Assembly: GCF_002964605.1 (NCBI RefSeq) | Contig: NZ_PQDH01000011.1 | Coordinates: 1-64,000 of the forward strand | Direction: 5' to 3' | Length of the DNA: 64,000 nt | Source: Vallitalea okinawensis | GTDB taxonomy: Bacteria; Bacillota; Clostridia; Lachnospirales; PQDH01 | In this document: positions 1 through 9,650 of the stretch, piece by piece | Numbering within the stretch: the stretch's first letter is position 1 | Layout of the letters: each line of letters begins with the position of its first letter | Position numbers and translations under genes: made by a program | The notes under the pieces: model-generated | Seen by the model: only the letters and a program-made list of their open reading frames with translations | What the model was told of the DNA's origin: nothing | Databases searched by the model: none

Positions 1-54
1 GTAAGCGTAGCAATACGTTCAGCTGACCAGTACTAATAGGTCGAGGTCTTGACC
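1..54 (+). rRNA. 23S ribosomal RNA, 3' end (partial)
   Basis: The first bases match the conserved 3' terminus of bacterial 23S rRNA (the GCTGACCAGTACTAATAGG block followed by the GAGGTCTTGACC closing strand). The rest of the gene lies outside the window. The exact 3' end is estimated from the expected helix 1 closing strand. No 5S rRNA follows it; tRNA-Asp begins 75 nt later. Confidence 0.93.
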
Positions 55-128
55 TAAAAAGATTTAGTAAGAGTTATAATGGTGATATTTGATATTTCAA
101 TGTGTAATTTTGAAGTTACAAACTTCAT

Positions 129-202
129 GGCCCAGTGGTACAGTTGGTTAGCACGCCGGCCTGTCACGCCGGAGGTCGAGGGTTCGAGTCCCTTCTGGGT
201 CG
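129..202 (+). tRNA. tRNA-Asp (GTC)
   Basis: A full cloverleaf can be drawn: acceptor GGCCCAG pairs with CTGGGTC, the T-arm carries GGTTCGAGTCC, and the anticodon loop CTGTCAC reads GTC. The 3' CCA is not encoded (GTT follows the discriminator base), so it must be added after transcription. First member of the rRNA-linked tRNA array. Confidence 0.96.
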
Positions 203-244
203 TTTAATTCTCATCCCAGTGAGAATTGTAGTAAAAGTTTATTT

Positions 245-320
245 GGGCGCATAGCTCAGCTGGGAGAGCACCTGCCTTACAAGCAGGGGGTCACAGGTTC
301 GAGCCCTGTTGCGCCCACCA
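245..320 (+). tRNA. tRNA-Val (TAC)
   Basis: Acceptor GGGCGCA pairs with TGCGCCC, the anticodon stem CCTGC/GCAGG encloses CTTACAA (anticodon TAC), the T-loop is GGTTCGAGCC, and the 3' CCA is encoded. Confidence 0.97.
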
Positions 321-369
321 TTTAAAACTTAATAAATATAATCATTATGGTAATTTAGGTATAGTATAT

Positions 370-445
370 GCCGACGTGGCTCAATTGGCAGAGCAGCTGA
401 CTTGTAATCAGCAGGTTATCGGTTCAAGTCCGATCGTCGGCTCCA
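370..445 (+). tRNA. tRNA-Thr (TGT)
   Basis: Acceptor GCCGACG pairs with CGTCGGC, the anticodon loop CTTGTAA gives TGT, the T-arm is GGTTCAAGTCC, and an encoded CCA ends the gene. Only three bases separate it from the next tRNA. Confidence 0.97.
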
Positions 446-448
446 TAT

Positions 449-533
449 GGAGGAATTCCCGAGTGGCCAAAGGGGGCAGACTGTAAATCTGTTGGCAACG
501 CCTTCGAAGGTTCGAATCCTTCTTCCTCCACCA
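449..533 (+). tRNA. tRNA-Tyr (GTA)
   Basis: An 85-nt class II tRNA with a long variable arm. Acceptor GGAGGAA pairs with TTCCTCC, the anticodon loop CTGTAAA reads GTA, and CCA is encoded. The long variable arm and GTA anticodon identify tyrosine. Confidence 0.96.
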
Positions 534-539
534 TAATGA

Positions 540-613
<74 letters not shown>

Positions 614-620
614 TTCATAT

Positions 621-693
<73 letters not shown>

Positions 694-701
694 TTGTGTA
701 T

Positions 702-774
702 GGATCACTAGCTCAGTTGGTAGAGCACTGGACTTTTAATCCAGGTGTCCCGGGTTCGAGCCCCGGGTGATTCA
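702..774 (+). tRNA. tRNA-Lys (TTT)
   Basis: Acceptor GGATCAC pairs with GTGATTC (one G:T pair), the anticodon loop CTTTTAA reads TTT, and the T-arm is GGTTCGAGCCC. CCA is not encoded. Last tRNA of the array, directly ahead of a terminator. Confidence 0.95.
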
Positions 775-777
775 TTT

Positions 778-808
778 AGCACTATAGATATTCTATAGTG
801 CTTTTTTC
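778..808 (+). terminator. Rho-independent terminator of the rRNA/tRNA operon
   Basis: The 11-bp perfect stem AGCACTATAGA / TCTATAGTGCT with a 3-nt loop is followed by a run of Ts, four bases after tRNA-Lys. Confidence 0.92.
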
Positions 809-1014
809 ATGTCTATTTTTCTATAATTTTTTCTATTATGTTGAAGTCATTAAAAAGCATATGTAAGCCTGCTCTTATAAATATCCGTTATGAAAAAACT
901 TTGAACATTTTATGAACCTTATTCAAATGTCATCAAATTGTCATCATTTAAGGGTATTATTTTCCTGATTAGTCTTATAAAGATTTTTATATACATATAG
1001 GAGGTTTTACTAAT

Positions 1015-2298
1015 ATGATAAGTAAGAAGTATATTGCAATAGCATTATGTTTAGTAATGATTACTGCTACCACAGCGTGCTCGTCAAGTAGTGGGCAAAC
1101 TACGGAAGTAGAAATGTCAACAGGTACACCTGTGAAAGTAAAAAATATTGAGCAAAATACATTGAAAATTCAACAAACATTTGCATCAAAGACAGCGTCA
1201 AGTGAGCAAGTTATGGTCTTCCCAGTTTCACCAGGCATAGTTGATGAGGTATATTATGAAGTTGGCGATGAAGTAAAAAAAGATGATGTCCTTTTCTCTA
1301 TTGATAGTACACAATTAGATAATCAATTGAAGGAAGCGTATAAGGGACTAGAGCAAGCTAATCTAGCCATTTCAATGCAGCAAGAGTCATTAAATTTAGC
1401 AACAGGTGCACAGTACGATCAACAATTATCTCAATTAGAGCAAATGGTAATAAATACAGAAATTGGTTTGGAAAATGCACAAAAAGCTTATGAAGATACA
1501 AAAGTACTTTATGAAAGTGGAGCTGTGTCTGAGCAACAGTTTACAAACGTTGAATCAAGCTATAAGCAAGCCCAGGTAGCGTATGATACAGCCAAACTCA
1601 ATTACGATTTATATGTTGGAGATCTATCTTCTTCAAATACAACTATTGCAGAAGCTCAATTACAACAAGCACAGTTACAAAAAGAGCAACTTCTACTTCA
1701 AATTCAAACATTAGAAGATGCAATTGATGATACAGATGTTAAAAGTCCTATTAATGGAGTTGTAACTACAGCAACAGTAGTTGATGAGCAAATTGTATCA
1801 ACGCAAAATCCAGCATATGTTATCGTGCAAACAGATAAGATTTTAGTAGATGTTGGTGTTACAGAAAATATAATCAAAAGTATCAATAAAGGTGACCAAG
1901 TAGATGTATATGTTTCAGCTGTGTCTGAAGAAGCTTATCGAGGTGCAGTAACCAACGTAGGTATAGCACCTGATCAACAAAGAGGTAAGTACATGGTAAC
2001 TGTTGAAATTGATAATACAAGTGGAGAGATTTATCCAGGTATGTTTGCAGAAGTTATCTTCACAACAAAGCAACAATCGGGGCTTCTCGTATCCGTGGAT
2101 GCAGTATTAACAGATGAAGAGGGTCAATATGTATATGTAGTAAATGAAAATAGGAGTGAAAAGCGATACATTACGCCAGGTATTAATGATGGGCAAAATA
2201 TGATCATTCTTGATGGTATTCAAGAAGGAGAAATCCTAGTCGGAGAAGGGCAGAACTATATAGGTGACGGAGATCAATTAGAAGTTGTTGTAAATTAA
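1015..2298 (+). CDS. RND efflux periplasmic-adaptor-type lipoprotein (MFP family)
   Basis: Membrane fusion subunit of an RND pump. The first 23 residues form a lipoprotein signal peptide ending in TTAC-SSSS, so the mature protein should be anchored outside the membrane by its Cys. A biotinyl-lipoyl-like half (about residues 65-100, with the VSPGIVDEVYYEVGDEVKK pattern), a long helical hairpin (about 105-235), the second lipoyl half (DVKSPINGVV) and a beta-barrel domain follow in the usual order. The ATG has a good ribosome binding site (taggaggt). The permease gene starts 13 bp downstream, so the two form one operon. With no outer membrane expected, the adaptor probably stabilises or gates the permease on the outer face. 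Substrate unknown. Confidence 0.9.
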   Translation: MISKKYIAIALCLVMITATTACSSSSGQTTEVEMSTGTPVKVKNIEQNTLKIQQTFASKTASSEQVMVFPVSPGIVDEVYYEVGDEVKKDDVLFSIDSTQLDNQLKEAYKGLEQANLAISMQQESLNLATGAQYDQQLSQLEQMVINTEIGLENAQKAYEDTKVLYESGAVSEQQFTNVESSYKQAQVAYDTAKLNYDLYVGDLSSSNTTIAEAQLQQAQLQKEQLLLQIQTLEDAIDDTDVKSPINGVVTTATVVDEQIVSTQNPAYVIVQTDKILVDVGVTENIIKSINKGDQVDVYVSAVSEEAYRGAVTNVGIAPDQQRGKYMVTVEIDNTSGEIYPGMFAEVIFTTKQQSGLLVSVDAVLTDEEGQYVYVVNENRSEKRYITPGINDGQNMIILDGIQEGEILVGEGQNYIGDGDQLEVVVN

Positions 2299-2311
2299 GG
2301 AGGCAGAGTAC

Positions 2312-5300
2312 ATGGATGTTACTAAATTATCGATTAAGAGACCTGTTACCACCGTTATCTGTATATTAATTGTGTTAATGTTTGGTTTAGTATCATTATC
2401 AAAGATACCATTAGACCTTTTTCCAGCTATAGATATTCCAATTATAGTGGTTATGACAGATTATGAAGGTGCTTCACCAAGTGAAGTAGAAGCGCTTGTG
2501 ACAGAACCTTTAGAGGATGTTTTATCAACTGTGAGTAATGTTCAAGAGGTTAATTCAACATCGTCAAGAGGGCAATCACGTATAATTATTCAATTTACTG
2601 ACGGTACAGATATGGATGTATCGGGTATCAATGTACGTGAACGTGTAGATATGATAAAAGGTTATCTACCTGAAGGAACAGGTGACCCTTTAATTGTATC
2701 GATTGATCCTAATGCTAGTGCAGCTATGACTATAGGTGTAGCTGGAGGAGAAGAGTTACAGGACTTGATGACCATAGTAGATACTGAAATTGTTGGTCGT
2801 TTAGAAAGAATTGAGGGAGTAGGCTCCATTGATGTATCTGGTGGTCAAGAACATAAAGTAGACATAACATTATTACCAGACAAAATGGAAGGGTATGAAA
2901 TTTCACCACAAACAATCACTCAACTGCTTAGTGCCGAAAATCTTAATCTTCCAGTAGGAGACATTGCTTACGGCTCAAAAGAAATGTCTATTAGAGTAGT
3001 TGGTGAGTTTGAGTCCTTAGAAGATATTAAGAATCTACCAATCCCTACATCTACAGGACCTGTAAAATTGGGTGATGTAGCTATAATAGAGCAAGTAGAC
3101 AAGGATATGAAATCTTATGCTTTTATTAATGGTGAACAAATTATAACACTTGACATAAATAAGGAGTCTATAGCAAATACAGTTGAGGTTGCTAAGGAAT
3201 TAAGGAAGGAGATTGAAACCTTAGAAAACGAGTATCCTGATTTAGATTTTAAAATTCTTTATGATTCAGCAGAATCCATTGAAAGCTCCATTAGTTCCGT
3301 TAGTAGTGCAGCTGTTCTAGGGATAGTGTTTGCTGTTATTATACTCTTTCTTTTCTTAAGAAATGTACGTAGTACATTAATTGTTGGCTTATCCATACCT
3401 CTGTCCATTGTCTTTACATTCGTATTAATGTACTTCATGGATGTATCATTAAATATGATATCTTTAGGCGGTTTGACTCTAGGGGTCGGAATGCTAGTGG
3501 ATAATTCAATCGTTGTTATTGAAAATATATTCCGTTATAGACAGAAGGGACAATCCAAAGTAGAGGGAGCCCATTTAGGAACAAAGGAAGTAGCAATGGC
3601 TGTTGCGGCATCAACATTAACAACTATAGCAGCATTCTTACCGATTGTTTTTGTAGAAGATATGATGGCTAATGTATTTAGAGATCTTTCATTAACTGTA
3701 ACAGCATCTCTAATTGCATCTTTAGTTGTGGCATTAACTGTTGTACCGATGTTAGCATCCAAGTATGTTGACGATGTAGGAGAGAATAAAGAAAATAAGT
3801 ATTTTGGCAAAATTCTGGATTTATGGGGAAATCTCTTTAATACCTTAGATAAAAAATACAGAAAGCTATTAGATGCAACTTTGAATAAAAGAAAAATAAC
3901 GGCGGCTTTCATGCTCATTTTATTCATTGCTACTTTAGGGTTAATTCCATTTGTAGGCATGGACTTTATGCCAGAGTTAGACCAAGGTATTATCAATATT
4001 AATTTAGCTTTACCAAAAGGTACAACACAAGAAAAGACCTTTAATATAACGAATCAAGTAGTAGAAATTGCTGAAGGTATTAGTGAAGAAAAAGACATTA
4101 ACTATACAATAAAAGATGATGGAAGTGCCAAAGTCTCTATTGATATAAGTGAAGATAAAGATAGACGACCAACCCATGAAGTAGTGGAAGAGATTCGTCC
4201 ACAGATTATGATGATACCTGGGGCTGAATTCAATATTGATTCTCAATCCATGGGTATGATGAGCGGAGGTGGTGGAGATATCACCATCGAAGTTGTTGGA
4301 GATGATTTAGATACGCTCAATATGATTGCCAACGATTTTGTGGATATCATAGAAGGCATTGAAGGAACTCGAGAAGTGAAAAGTTCATCAGGAGAAGGTG
4401 TTCCTGAAGCGATCATAACTATCGATCGAGAAAAAGCTGCATTATATGGATTAAATGTACCAACAGTAACACAAACGCTCCAGCTCTATGTAGCAGGAAG
4501 CGTTCCGACTAAACTAAATGTGGATGGTACAGAAATAGATCTTAATGTATCTTACGATTCTGATTATGCCTCAACATTAAATGATATCGATAATATTCAA
4601 ATACCTACACAACTAGGAACCACTGTAACTTTAAATGAAATAGCAGATGTGGAAATTGTTCAAGGACCAGTAAGTATTACTCGTAAAAGTGGTAACCGTA
4701 TTATGAATGTAGATACTGATGTATATGGAATAAGTACAACGGAAGCACAAAAACTTATTAAAAATGAGCTAGAAGATTATCAAATGCCTAAAGGGTATAC
4801 TTTTTACTTTACTGGTGAGTATGAAGACATGATGGAGTCTTTTATGAGCTTAGGTTTAGCTTTAATCATGTCAATATTCCTTGTATTTTTTATATTAGCA
4901 GCACAATTTGAATCCTTTGTAACACCATTTATCGTTATGTTCTCAGTTCCTTATGCCATTGTTGGTGCTATGATAGGATTATTCATCACTGGTACAACAT
5001 TAACCATGCCAGCCATGATGGGTGTTATCATGTTGGCAGGTATCGTTGTTAATAATGCCATCGTTTTAATTGATTATATCAATCAATTAAAAGAACAGGG
5101 CAGTACAGTAGAGGAAGCTATTTTAAAGGCTGGTCCTACTCGTTTAAGACCTATTCTTATGACTACAATGACCACGGTGTTAGCTATGATACCAGTTGCT
5201 ATAGGTATAGGTGAAGGTACGGAGATGATAGCACCATTAGCGATAACGGTGATTGGAGGTTTGATCTTCTCAACAGTTGTCACATTAATCATCATACCGG

Positions 5301-5371
5301 TTAATTATGCCCTTTTACATGATATCCGGGCTAGACGTGAGGGTAAGAAAAAAAAGAAAATGAGTATTTAG
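2312..5371 (+). CDS. RND superfamily efflux permease (AcrB/SwrC-like)
   Basis: Proton-driven multidrug or lipid exporter of the resistance-nodulation-division family. At 1019 aa it has the expected size, with an N-terminal membrane helix (about residues 13-30), a first large extracytoplasmic loop, a six-helix bundle (about 330-490), a second large loop, and a second bundle (about 850-1005). The fourth-helix signature GMLVDNSIVVIENI carries the proton-relay aspartate (D397). The second bundle has the matching GIVVNNAIVLIDYI. A strong SD (aaggaggcag) precedes the ATG. In Bacillus the related SwrC exports surfactin and other amphiphiles, but the substrate here cannot be read from sequence. Co-transcribed with the adaptor lipoprotein. 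Confidence 0.92.
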   Translation: MDVTKLSIKRPVTTVICILIVLMFGLVSLSKIPLDLFPAIDIPIIVVMTDYEGASPSEVEALVTEPLEDVLSTVSNVQEVNSTSSRGQSRIIIQFTDGTDMDVSGINVRERVDMIKGYLPEGTGDPLIVSIDPNASAAMTIGVAGGEELQDLMTIVDTEIVGRLERIEGVGSIDVSGGQEHKVDITLLPDKMEGYEISPQTITQLLSAENLNLPVGDIAYGSKEMSIRVVGEFESLEDIKNLPIPTSTGPVKLGDVAIIEQVDKDMKSYAFINGEQIITLDINKESIANTVEVAKELRKEIETLENEYPDLDFKILYDSAESIESSISSVSSAAVLGIVFAVIILFLFLRNVRSTLIVGLSIPLSIVFTFVLMYFMDVSLNMISLGGLTLGVGMLVDNSIVVIENIFRYRQKGQSKVEGAHLGTKEVAMAVAASTLTTIAAFLPIVFVEDMMANVFRDLSLTVTASLIASLVVALTVVPMLASKYVDDVGENKENKYFGKILDLWGNLFNTLDKKYRKLLDATLNKRKITAAFMLILFIATLGLIPFVGMDFMPELDQGIININLALPKGTTQEKTFNITNQVVEIAEGISEEKDINYTIKDDGSAKVSIDISEDKDRRPTHEVVEEIRPQIMMIPGAEFNIDSQSMGMMSGGGGDITIEVVGDDLDTLNMIANDFVDIIEGIEGTREVKSSSGEGVPEAIITIDREKAALYGLNVPTVTQTLQLYVAGSVPTKLNVDGTEIDLNVSYDSDYASTLNDIDNIQIPTQLGTTVTLNEIADVEIVQGPVSITRKSGNRIMNVDTDVYGISTTEAQKLIKNELEDYQMPKGYTFYFTGEYEDMMESFMSLGLALIMSIFLVFFILAAQFESFVTPFIVMFSVPYAIVGAMIGLFITGTTLTMPAMMGVIMLAGIVVNNAIVLIDYINQLKEQGSTVEEAILKAGPTRLRPILMTTMTTVLAMIPVAIGIGEGTEMIAPLAITVIGGLIFSTVVTLIIIPVNYALLHDIRARREGKKKKKMSI

Positions 5372-5414
5372 TAATAGACAATGATATAGAGCAATAATTC
5401 ATTATTATTGTAGT

Positions 5415-5446
5415 AAAAGGGCTTACCTATGTGTAGGTCCTTTTGC
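5415..5446 (+). terminator. weak candidate terminator after the RND operon
   Basis: AAAAGG and ACCT pair with AGGT and CCTTTT around an ATGTGT loop, with a 4-nt bulge. The stem ends in a short T tract. It lies about 45 bp after the permease stop. Confidence 0.4.
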
Positions 5447-5580
5447 TTACTTATTATTAAGGTTAAGTTAAGACGGAGACACTTGAAAAATTTTCAAATT
5501 GGGTGTATGATAATTAATTGGATGACCATTAATGGATTAAATTTCAAGAAGTCTTATTTTTGTAAAGAAAGTGTGGGAAT

Positions 5581-6306
5581 ATGAGAGAAATCGTCACCAT
5601 AAAAGACCTTTGGAAGGTCTATCGAATGGGTCAAGAGAAAGTGACTGCCTTAGCTGGTGTAGATTTATCCATCAATAAGGGAGAAATATGTTGCCTCTTT
5701 GGTCCATCAGGTTCAGGGAAAAGTACCCTTCTCAATATGATTGCAGGTTTAGAAAAACCATCTAAGGGGCAAGTACATATAGGTAAAGCACCTATCCATC
5801 AATTAAAAGAAAAAGATGTAACCTTATTTCGGCAAAAACACATTGGCTTTATATTTCAGTCTTATAATCTAATTCCAACATTAACAGCATTAGAGAATGT
5901 AGCAATGCCGCTTATATTTAAAGGTATACCTGCCTCAAAAAGAAATAAAATGGCAGCAAAAATGTTAAGGCAAGTTGGATTAGGAGACAGACTCTTTCAT
6001 AAGCCTAATGAAATGAGTGGTGGACAGCAACAGAGGGTGAGTATCGCAAGAGCATTTGTAGGTGCCCCTAAAATTATATTTGCTGATGAACCAACAGGGA
6101 ATTTGGATACAAAAACAACAATCATTATTTTAGATTTGATGTATAAAATGGTTAAAGAAAATGATCAAACATTAATAGTAGTTAGTCACGATACAGAAAT
6201 TAAACCATATTCAGATCGCATTATTCATTTAAGAGATGGAAAAATAGAAGCAGTAGAAACAATGTTAAGGGAAGGAGAACAATTATGCGAAGCAATAGAG
6301 GAGTAA
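5581..6306 (+). CDS. ABC transporter ATP-binding protein (MacB/LolD type)
   Basis: ATPase of a type VII (MacB/LolCDE-like) exporter. Walker A is FGPSGSGKST (about residues 40-49), the Q-loop lies in FIFQSYNLIPTLTALENV, the signature is MSGGQQQR, Walker B is IIFADEPTGNLD, and the switch histidine is in VVSHD. The hydrophobic LxxLTALENV region is typical of the LolD/FtsE/MacB group. Its last 22 bases overlap the next gene, so the two are translationally coupled. Partners are the Ig-like membrane protein and the FtsX-type permease downstream. No strong SD is visible before the ATG. Confidence 0.93.
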   Translation: MREIVTIKDLWKVYRMGQEKVTALAGVDLSINKGEICCLFGPSGSGKSTLLNMIAGLEKPSKGQVHIGKAPIHQLKEKDVTLFRQKHIGFIFQSYNLIPTLTALENVAMPLIFKGIPASKRNKMAAKMLRQVGLGDRLFHKPNEMSGGQQQRVSIARAFVGAPKIIFADEPTGNLDTKTTIIILDLMYKMVKENDQTLIVVSHDTEIKPYSDRIIHLRDGKIEAVETMLREGEQLCEAIEE

Positions 6307-8327
6307 GAGTCTATCAAGGAATTTTAGCATTAATAATAATAATAATCATTGCGATGCCAGTGCTTGCAACAGAGACATATTCACCTAGAATTGAAATAGT
6401 TAATAAAGATATGCCAGAAGTAGAGGCAGGTCAAACAATAACAATTCCAATCGATATTAAAAATATAAGTACATATTTCTTAAAAAATATAGAGGTAACT
6501 CCTACGTTAGAAGAAGACTCTCCATTTATAGGAGATAGCCTTTTGTTGAATCAAACAATAGAGTCAATCAAAATGAGGGATAATCATCTATTGGAATTTG
6601 TCTTGCAAGTAGACAAGAATGCTAAAGAAGGTATATACCCCATAGTTTTTAATATTAAATATAAGGCATCTCAGACTGTTTATGATGAGACTGCTCTTGT
6701 ATATGTGAAGGTTACAACGGATCAACTACCAGCAGAAATTATTGTTGATTCTCTAACATATGATGTCAGCACTCCTATTTCAGGTGAAGAGTTTGACATA
6801 AATCTTAGCTTAAAAAATACGGGTACATTAAAAGCAGAAAATGTTTTAGTGGTACTATCATCAAATAATAATTTCATAGTAACAGATAATCAGTCAGAGC
6901 AGTATATATTAAGTATACCAGGAATGGTTAAATCAAATGTTCAATACAGTATTACGCCAAAAGAAGAATTAGAATCAGGTTTGTATCCTATTAACGGTAC
7001 AGTAACATACATAGATAACTACAAGGAATCTAAAACGAAAGAATTTGAACTCTTCATTCCAGTTGAAGGGGAAGGATTTACAGGAAAAGTTAATTTAGCT
7101 GTTGAAAATATGAGTCAGCTAGGGCAGGTTAATGTTAATGAGGAATTCACAGTGGATTTTGATGTCGTTAACATGGGAGAAGGTAAAGCTTCAGATCTAC
7201 AAATAGTAGCTGAGCCTGAAAGTGATAAGATCATTCCAGTATCTTTAAATAAAAAAATTCTAGATACACTAGAAGCTGGGGAAAAGACTACATTGTCTTA
7301 TTCTTTTAGGGCTATTGATGGTGTAGAAACAAAAAATTATCCTATTAAATTAACTTTTACTTATACTGAAAACAAAGAAGAGATGTCATTTAGTCAGTAT
7401 GTAGGAATTAATGTACAAGGTAAATCAGCATCAAGTACAAGTACAGTACCTTTGGTGATTGTATCCGATTATTCATCTGATCCCACAATCGTTAATGCAG
7501 GTGAAGAGTTTAATTTAGATCTTACATTATGGAATACAAATAGCGAAAAAGCTGTTCAAAACATGAAAGTCACATTACAGATTAAAGAGAATAGTGAAGA
7601 TACGCAAGATGATGTATTTACACCTGTTGATGGTAGTAATACACTTTATGTTCCCTATTTAGAACCAGGAGCAAAAACCAGTCAACAATTAAGATTTTAC
7701 ACAGTGCCAGATGCTAAAGCACGTAACTATAAGATTGAAGTTAACTTTGAATATGAATATGAGCAAGCGGATGAAATTACAAAAGGAACAAGTACAGATC
7801 AAATTGGTATCCAAGTAGTGCAACCTGCTGAAATTCAAGTTGTTAACTTTAATACAGACAGCGCACCTCAATTTGCAGGTGACAAAGGTTATGTTTATAT
7901 TACATGTAACAATATAGGTAATGTAAAGGTAAAAAATCTTCAAGCCATTATAAAAGGTGACCTTGGCGAAGAAACAATATTCGTTGGTGACTTGGATAGC
8001 GGTCAAAGTCATGAATTTAAATTCAAATTACGTCCTGATCAAGTAGGTACCATGAATGAAACCATTACAGTATCTTATAAAGATACAAGAGGTGAAGTTC
8101 ATGAATCTACAGAAGAATTTACATTAGATATTATGGAGCCAATGCCAGAACCAGATTTTGATATGTATGAAGATATGGGGAATATGGAGGGTATGGAAGA
8201 AGAACAAGGCAGTAAAACACCTTGGATTGTTGGTGGAGTTGCCTTAGGTGCCCTTATTATTGTTATTCTTTTAATCATTAGAAGAAGACGTAAAAAGAAA
8301 GAGCTGATGTTTGATGAAGCCATCTGA
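6285..8327 (+). CDS. membrane-anchored surface protein with CARDB/NEW3-like repeats, ABC exporter partner
   Basis: A 680-aa exported protein. A signal peptide (about residues 6-30, ending near VLA-TE) leads into five or so Ig-like segments, each with a motif like I..G.....I...NIG or GEEFDI.L.LKNTG, as in the CARDB and NEW3 families (COG1361-type S-layer-like proteins). Near the C-terminus is an acidic Met-rich linker, then one membrane helix (about 646-668) and a basic RRRRKKK tail on the cytoplasmic side. The ATG is preceded by ggaaggag inside the ATPase gene. It overlaps both neighbours, so it is almost certainly an obligate part of the exporter, perhaps taking the place of a MacA-type adaptor. 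That role is inference. Confidence 0.78.
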   Translation: MRSNRGVRVYQGILALIIIIIIAMPVLATETYSPRIEIVNKDMPEVEAGQTITIPIDIKNISTYFLKNIEVTPTLEEDSPFIGDSLLLNQTIESIKMRDNHLLEFVLQVDKNAKEGIYPIVFNIKYKASQTVYDETALVYVKVTTDQLPAEIIVDSLTYDVSTPISGEEFDINLSLKNTGTLKAENVLVVLSSNNNFIVTDNQSEQYILSIPGMVKSNVQYSITPKEELESGLYPINGTVTYIDNYKESKTKEFELFIPVEGEGFTGKVNLAVENMSQLGQVNVNEEFTVDFDVVNMGEGKASDLQIVAEPESDKIIPVSLNKKILDTLEAGEKTTLSYSFRAIDGVETKNYPIKLTFTYTENKEEMSFSQYVGINVQGKSASSTSTVPLVIVSDYSSDPTIVNAGEEFNLDLTLWNTNSEKAVQNMKVTLQIKENSEDTQDDVFTPVDGSNTLYVPYLEPGAKTSQQLRFYTVPDAKARNYKIEVNFEYEYEQADEITKGTSTDQIGIQVVQPAEIQVVNFNTDSAPQFAGDKGYVYITCNNIGNVKVKNLQAIIKGDLGEETIFVGDLDSGQSHEFKFKLRPDQVGTMNETITVSYKDTRGEVHESTEEFTLDIMEPMPEPDFDMYEDMGNMEGMEEEQGSKTPWIVGGVALGALIIVILLIIRRRRKKKELMFDEAI

Positions 8328-9591
8328 TATAATTAGCATGGCCCTTAAAAATTTAACACGTCGTAAACTAAGGGCTCTATTAACCATATTGGGAGTTCTC
8401 ATTGGAACCACTTCCATTGTCGTTATGTTATCCATTGGTATTGGATTAAATACAATGTTTACCAGTCAGTTTGATCAAATGGGAAGCTTAAATACCATTG
8501 AAATTAATCCTGCGTACAACGAAGATATGGATTTCGATGAAGAAGAGCCCGTTATAACAGATGATCAATTGAAGCAAATCATGAGTCATCCTGATGTGGT
8601 TGCTGTAACACCTATTATAAGAGATTATAATGTTGAAATGAAATATGAAGAGTACAACATGTGGAGTGAACTTTATGCTATTAAGCCATCGGCAATGAAA
8701 GTTTTTGATTTCAAAATAGCTGAAGGGCGACTATTGAATGAGGATGATGAACTAGAAATCGTTGCTGGCTCTAGCATTTGGGAGAACATGTATGATTCAT
8801 CATCAGGTAACTGGGAGCCGCCTGAGGAGCCTATAGATTTATACGGTGAAGAAATAGAGTTTTTTATGCCACGTTATACGGATGACTATGAGAATCCTGA
8901 AATGTATGGATTTGAGGTTGTTGGTGTATTAGAGCCTAGTGGATACGATAAGAACTATAGCGTATTCGTCAGTATTGACTATTGGCAAACATTTATGAAT
9001 GAATTAAAGGAAGCTAAAGGTGAAGACGTAGATGACTCAGAAGGTTATGAAAGAGCTTGGGTATACGTTAACGATATGGAGAATGTGGAACAGCTTATCA
9101 CAGATATAGAAGCCTATGGTGTAAGAGCTAGAAGTGATCTAGAATATATTGAGCAAGCTAAGAAACAAATGGCTATTATTCAAGCTGTTTTAGGAGGCAT
9201 AGGTGGTATATCCTTATTAGTTGCAGCTATCGGTATCACAAATACCATGATCATGGCTATATATGAGCGTACTAAGGAAATTGGTGTTATGAAAGTAGTT
9301 GGAGCTAATATTAAAGATATAAAACGCTTATTCCTTGTAGAGGCAGCATTAATTGGTTTCTTGGGTGGGCTTGTAGGTTTGGGCTTAAGTTATTTATTAT
9401 CTGGTGTCATTAACCATTTTGCAGGAGGATTTGTATATGGTATGGGAGAAGAGGAGAAACTTTCCCTGATTCCAGCATGGCTTGCATTAGTATCATTAGC
9501 ATTTAGTACCCTAATTGGTATTATATCAGGTTATTTACCTGCAAGGAGAGCAATGAAATTAAGTGCTTTACAAGCTATTAGAACACAATAA
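8314..9591 (+). CDS. ABC transporter permease, MacB/FtsX family
   Basis: Permease of the exporter. It has one N-terminal membrane helix (about residues 21-45), a ~240-residue extracytoplasmic MacB-PCD-like domain, and three C-terminal helices (about 285-315, 340-365 and 385-415) in the FtsX fold. Typical FtsX text includes NTMIMAIYERTKEIGVMKVVGA. The region YNMWSELYAIKPS resembles the periplasmic domain of MacB. The start is taken as the ATG just after an in-frame TTG; both lie within the end of the preceding gene, and no clear SD is visible, as expected for translational coupling. A terminator follows 14 bp after the stop, ending the three-gene operon. Confidence 0.9.
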   Translation: MKPSDIISMALKNLTRRKLRALLTILGVLIGTTSIVVMLSIGIGLNTMFTSQFDQMGSLNTIEINPAYNEDMDFDEEEPVITDDQLKQIMSHPDVVAVTPIIRDYNVEMKYEEYNMWSELYAIKPSAMKVFDFKIAEGRLLNEDDELEIVAGSSIWENMYDSSSGNWEPPEEPIDLYGEEIEFFMPRYTDDYENPEMYGFEVVGVLEPSGYDKNYSVFVSIDYWQTFMNELKEAKGEDVDDSEGYERAWVYVNDMENVEQLITDIEAYGVRARSDLEYIEQAKKQMAIIQAVLGGIGGISLLVAAIGITNTMIMAIYERTKEIGVMKVVGANIKDIKRLFLVEAALIGFLGGLVGLGLSYLLSGVINHFAGGFVYGMGEEEKLSLIPAWLALVSLAFSTLIGIISGYLPARRAMKLSALQAIRTQ

Positions 9592-9604
9592 AAAATTAAG
9601 TGAT

Positions 9605-9650
9605 AGTACATAATCATAGGAATGTAATGAATGATTATGTACTATTTTTC
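9605..9650 (+). terminator. Rho-independent terminator of the ABC exporter operon
   Basis: A 13-bp perfect stem (AGTACATAATCAT / ATGATTATGTACT) with a 13-nt loop is followed by ATTTTTC. Confidence 0.85.

Noticed and set aside
3535-3996. 153-codon minus-strand frame inside the RND permease gene
   Set aside because: Antisense shadow of a strongly conserved gene; low-complexity Ser/Ala/Thr text without motif.
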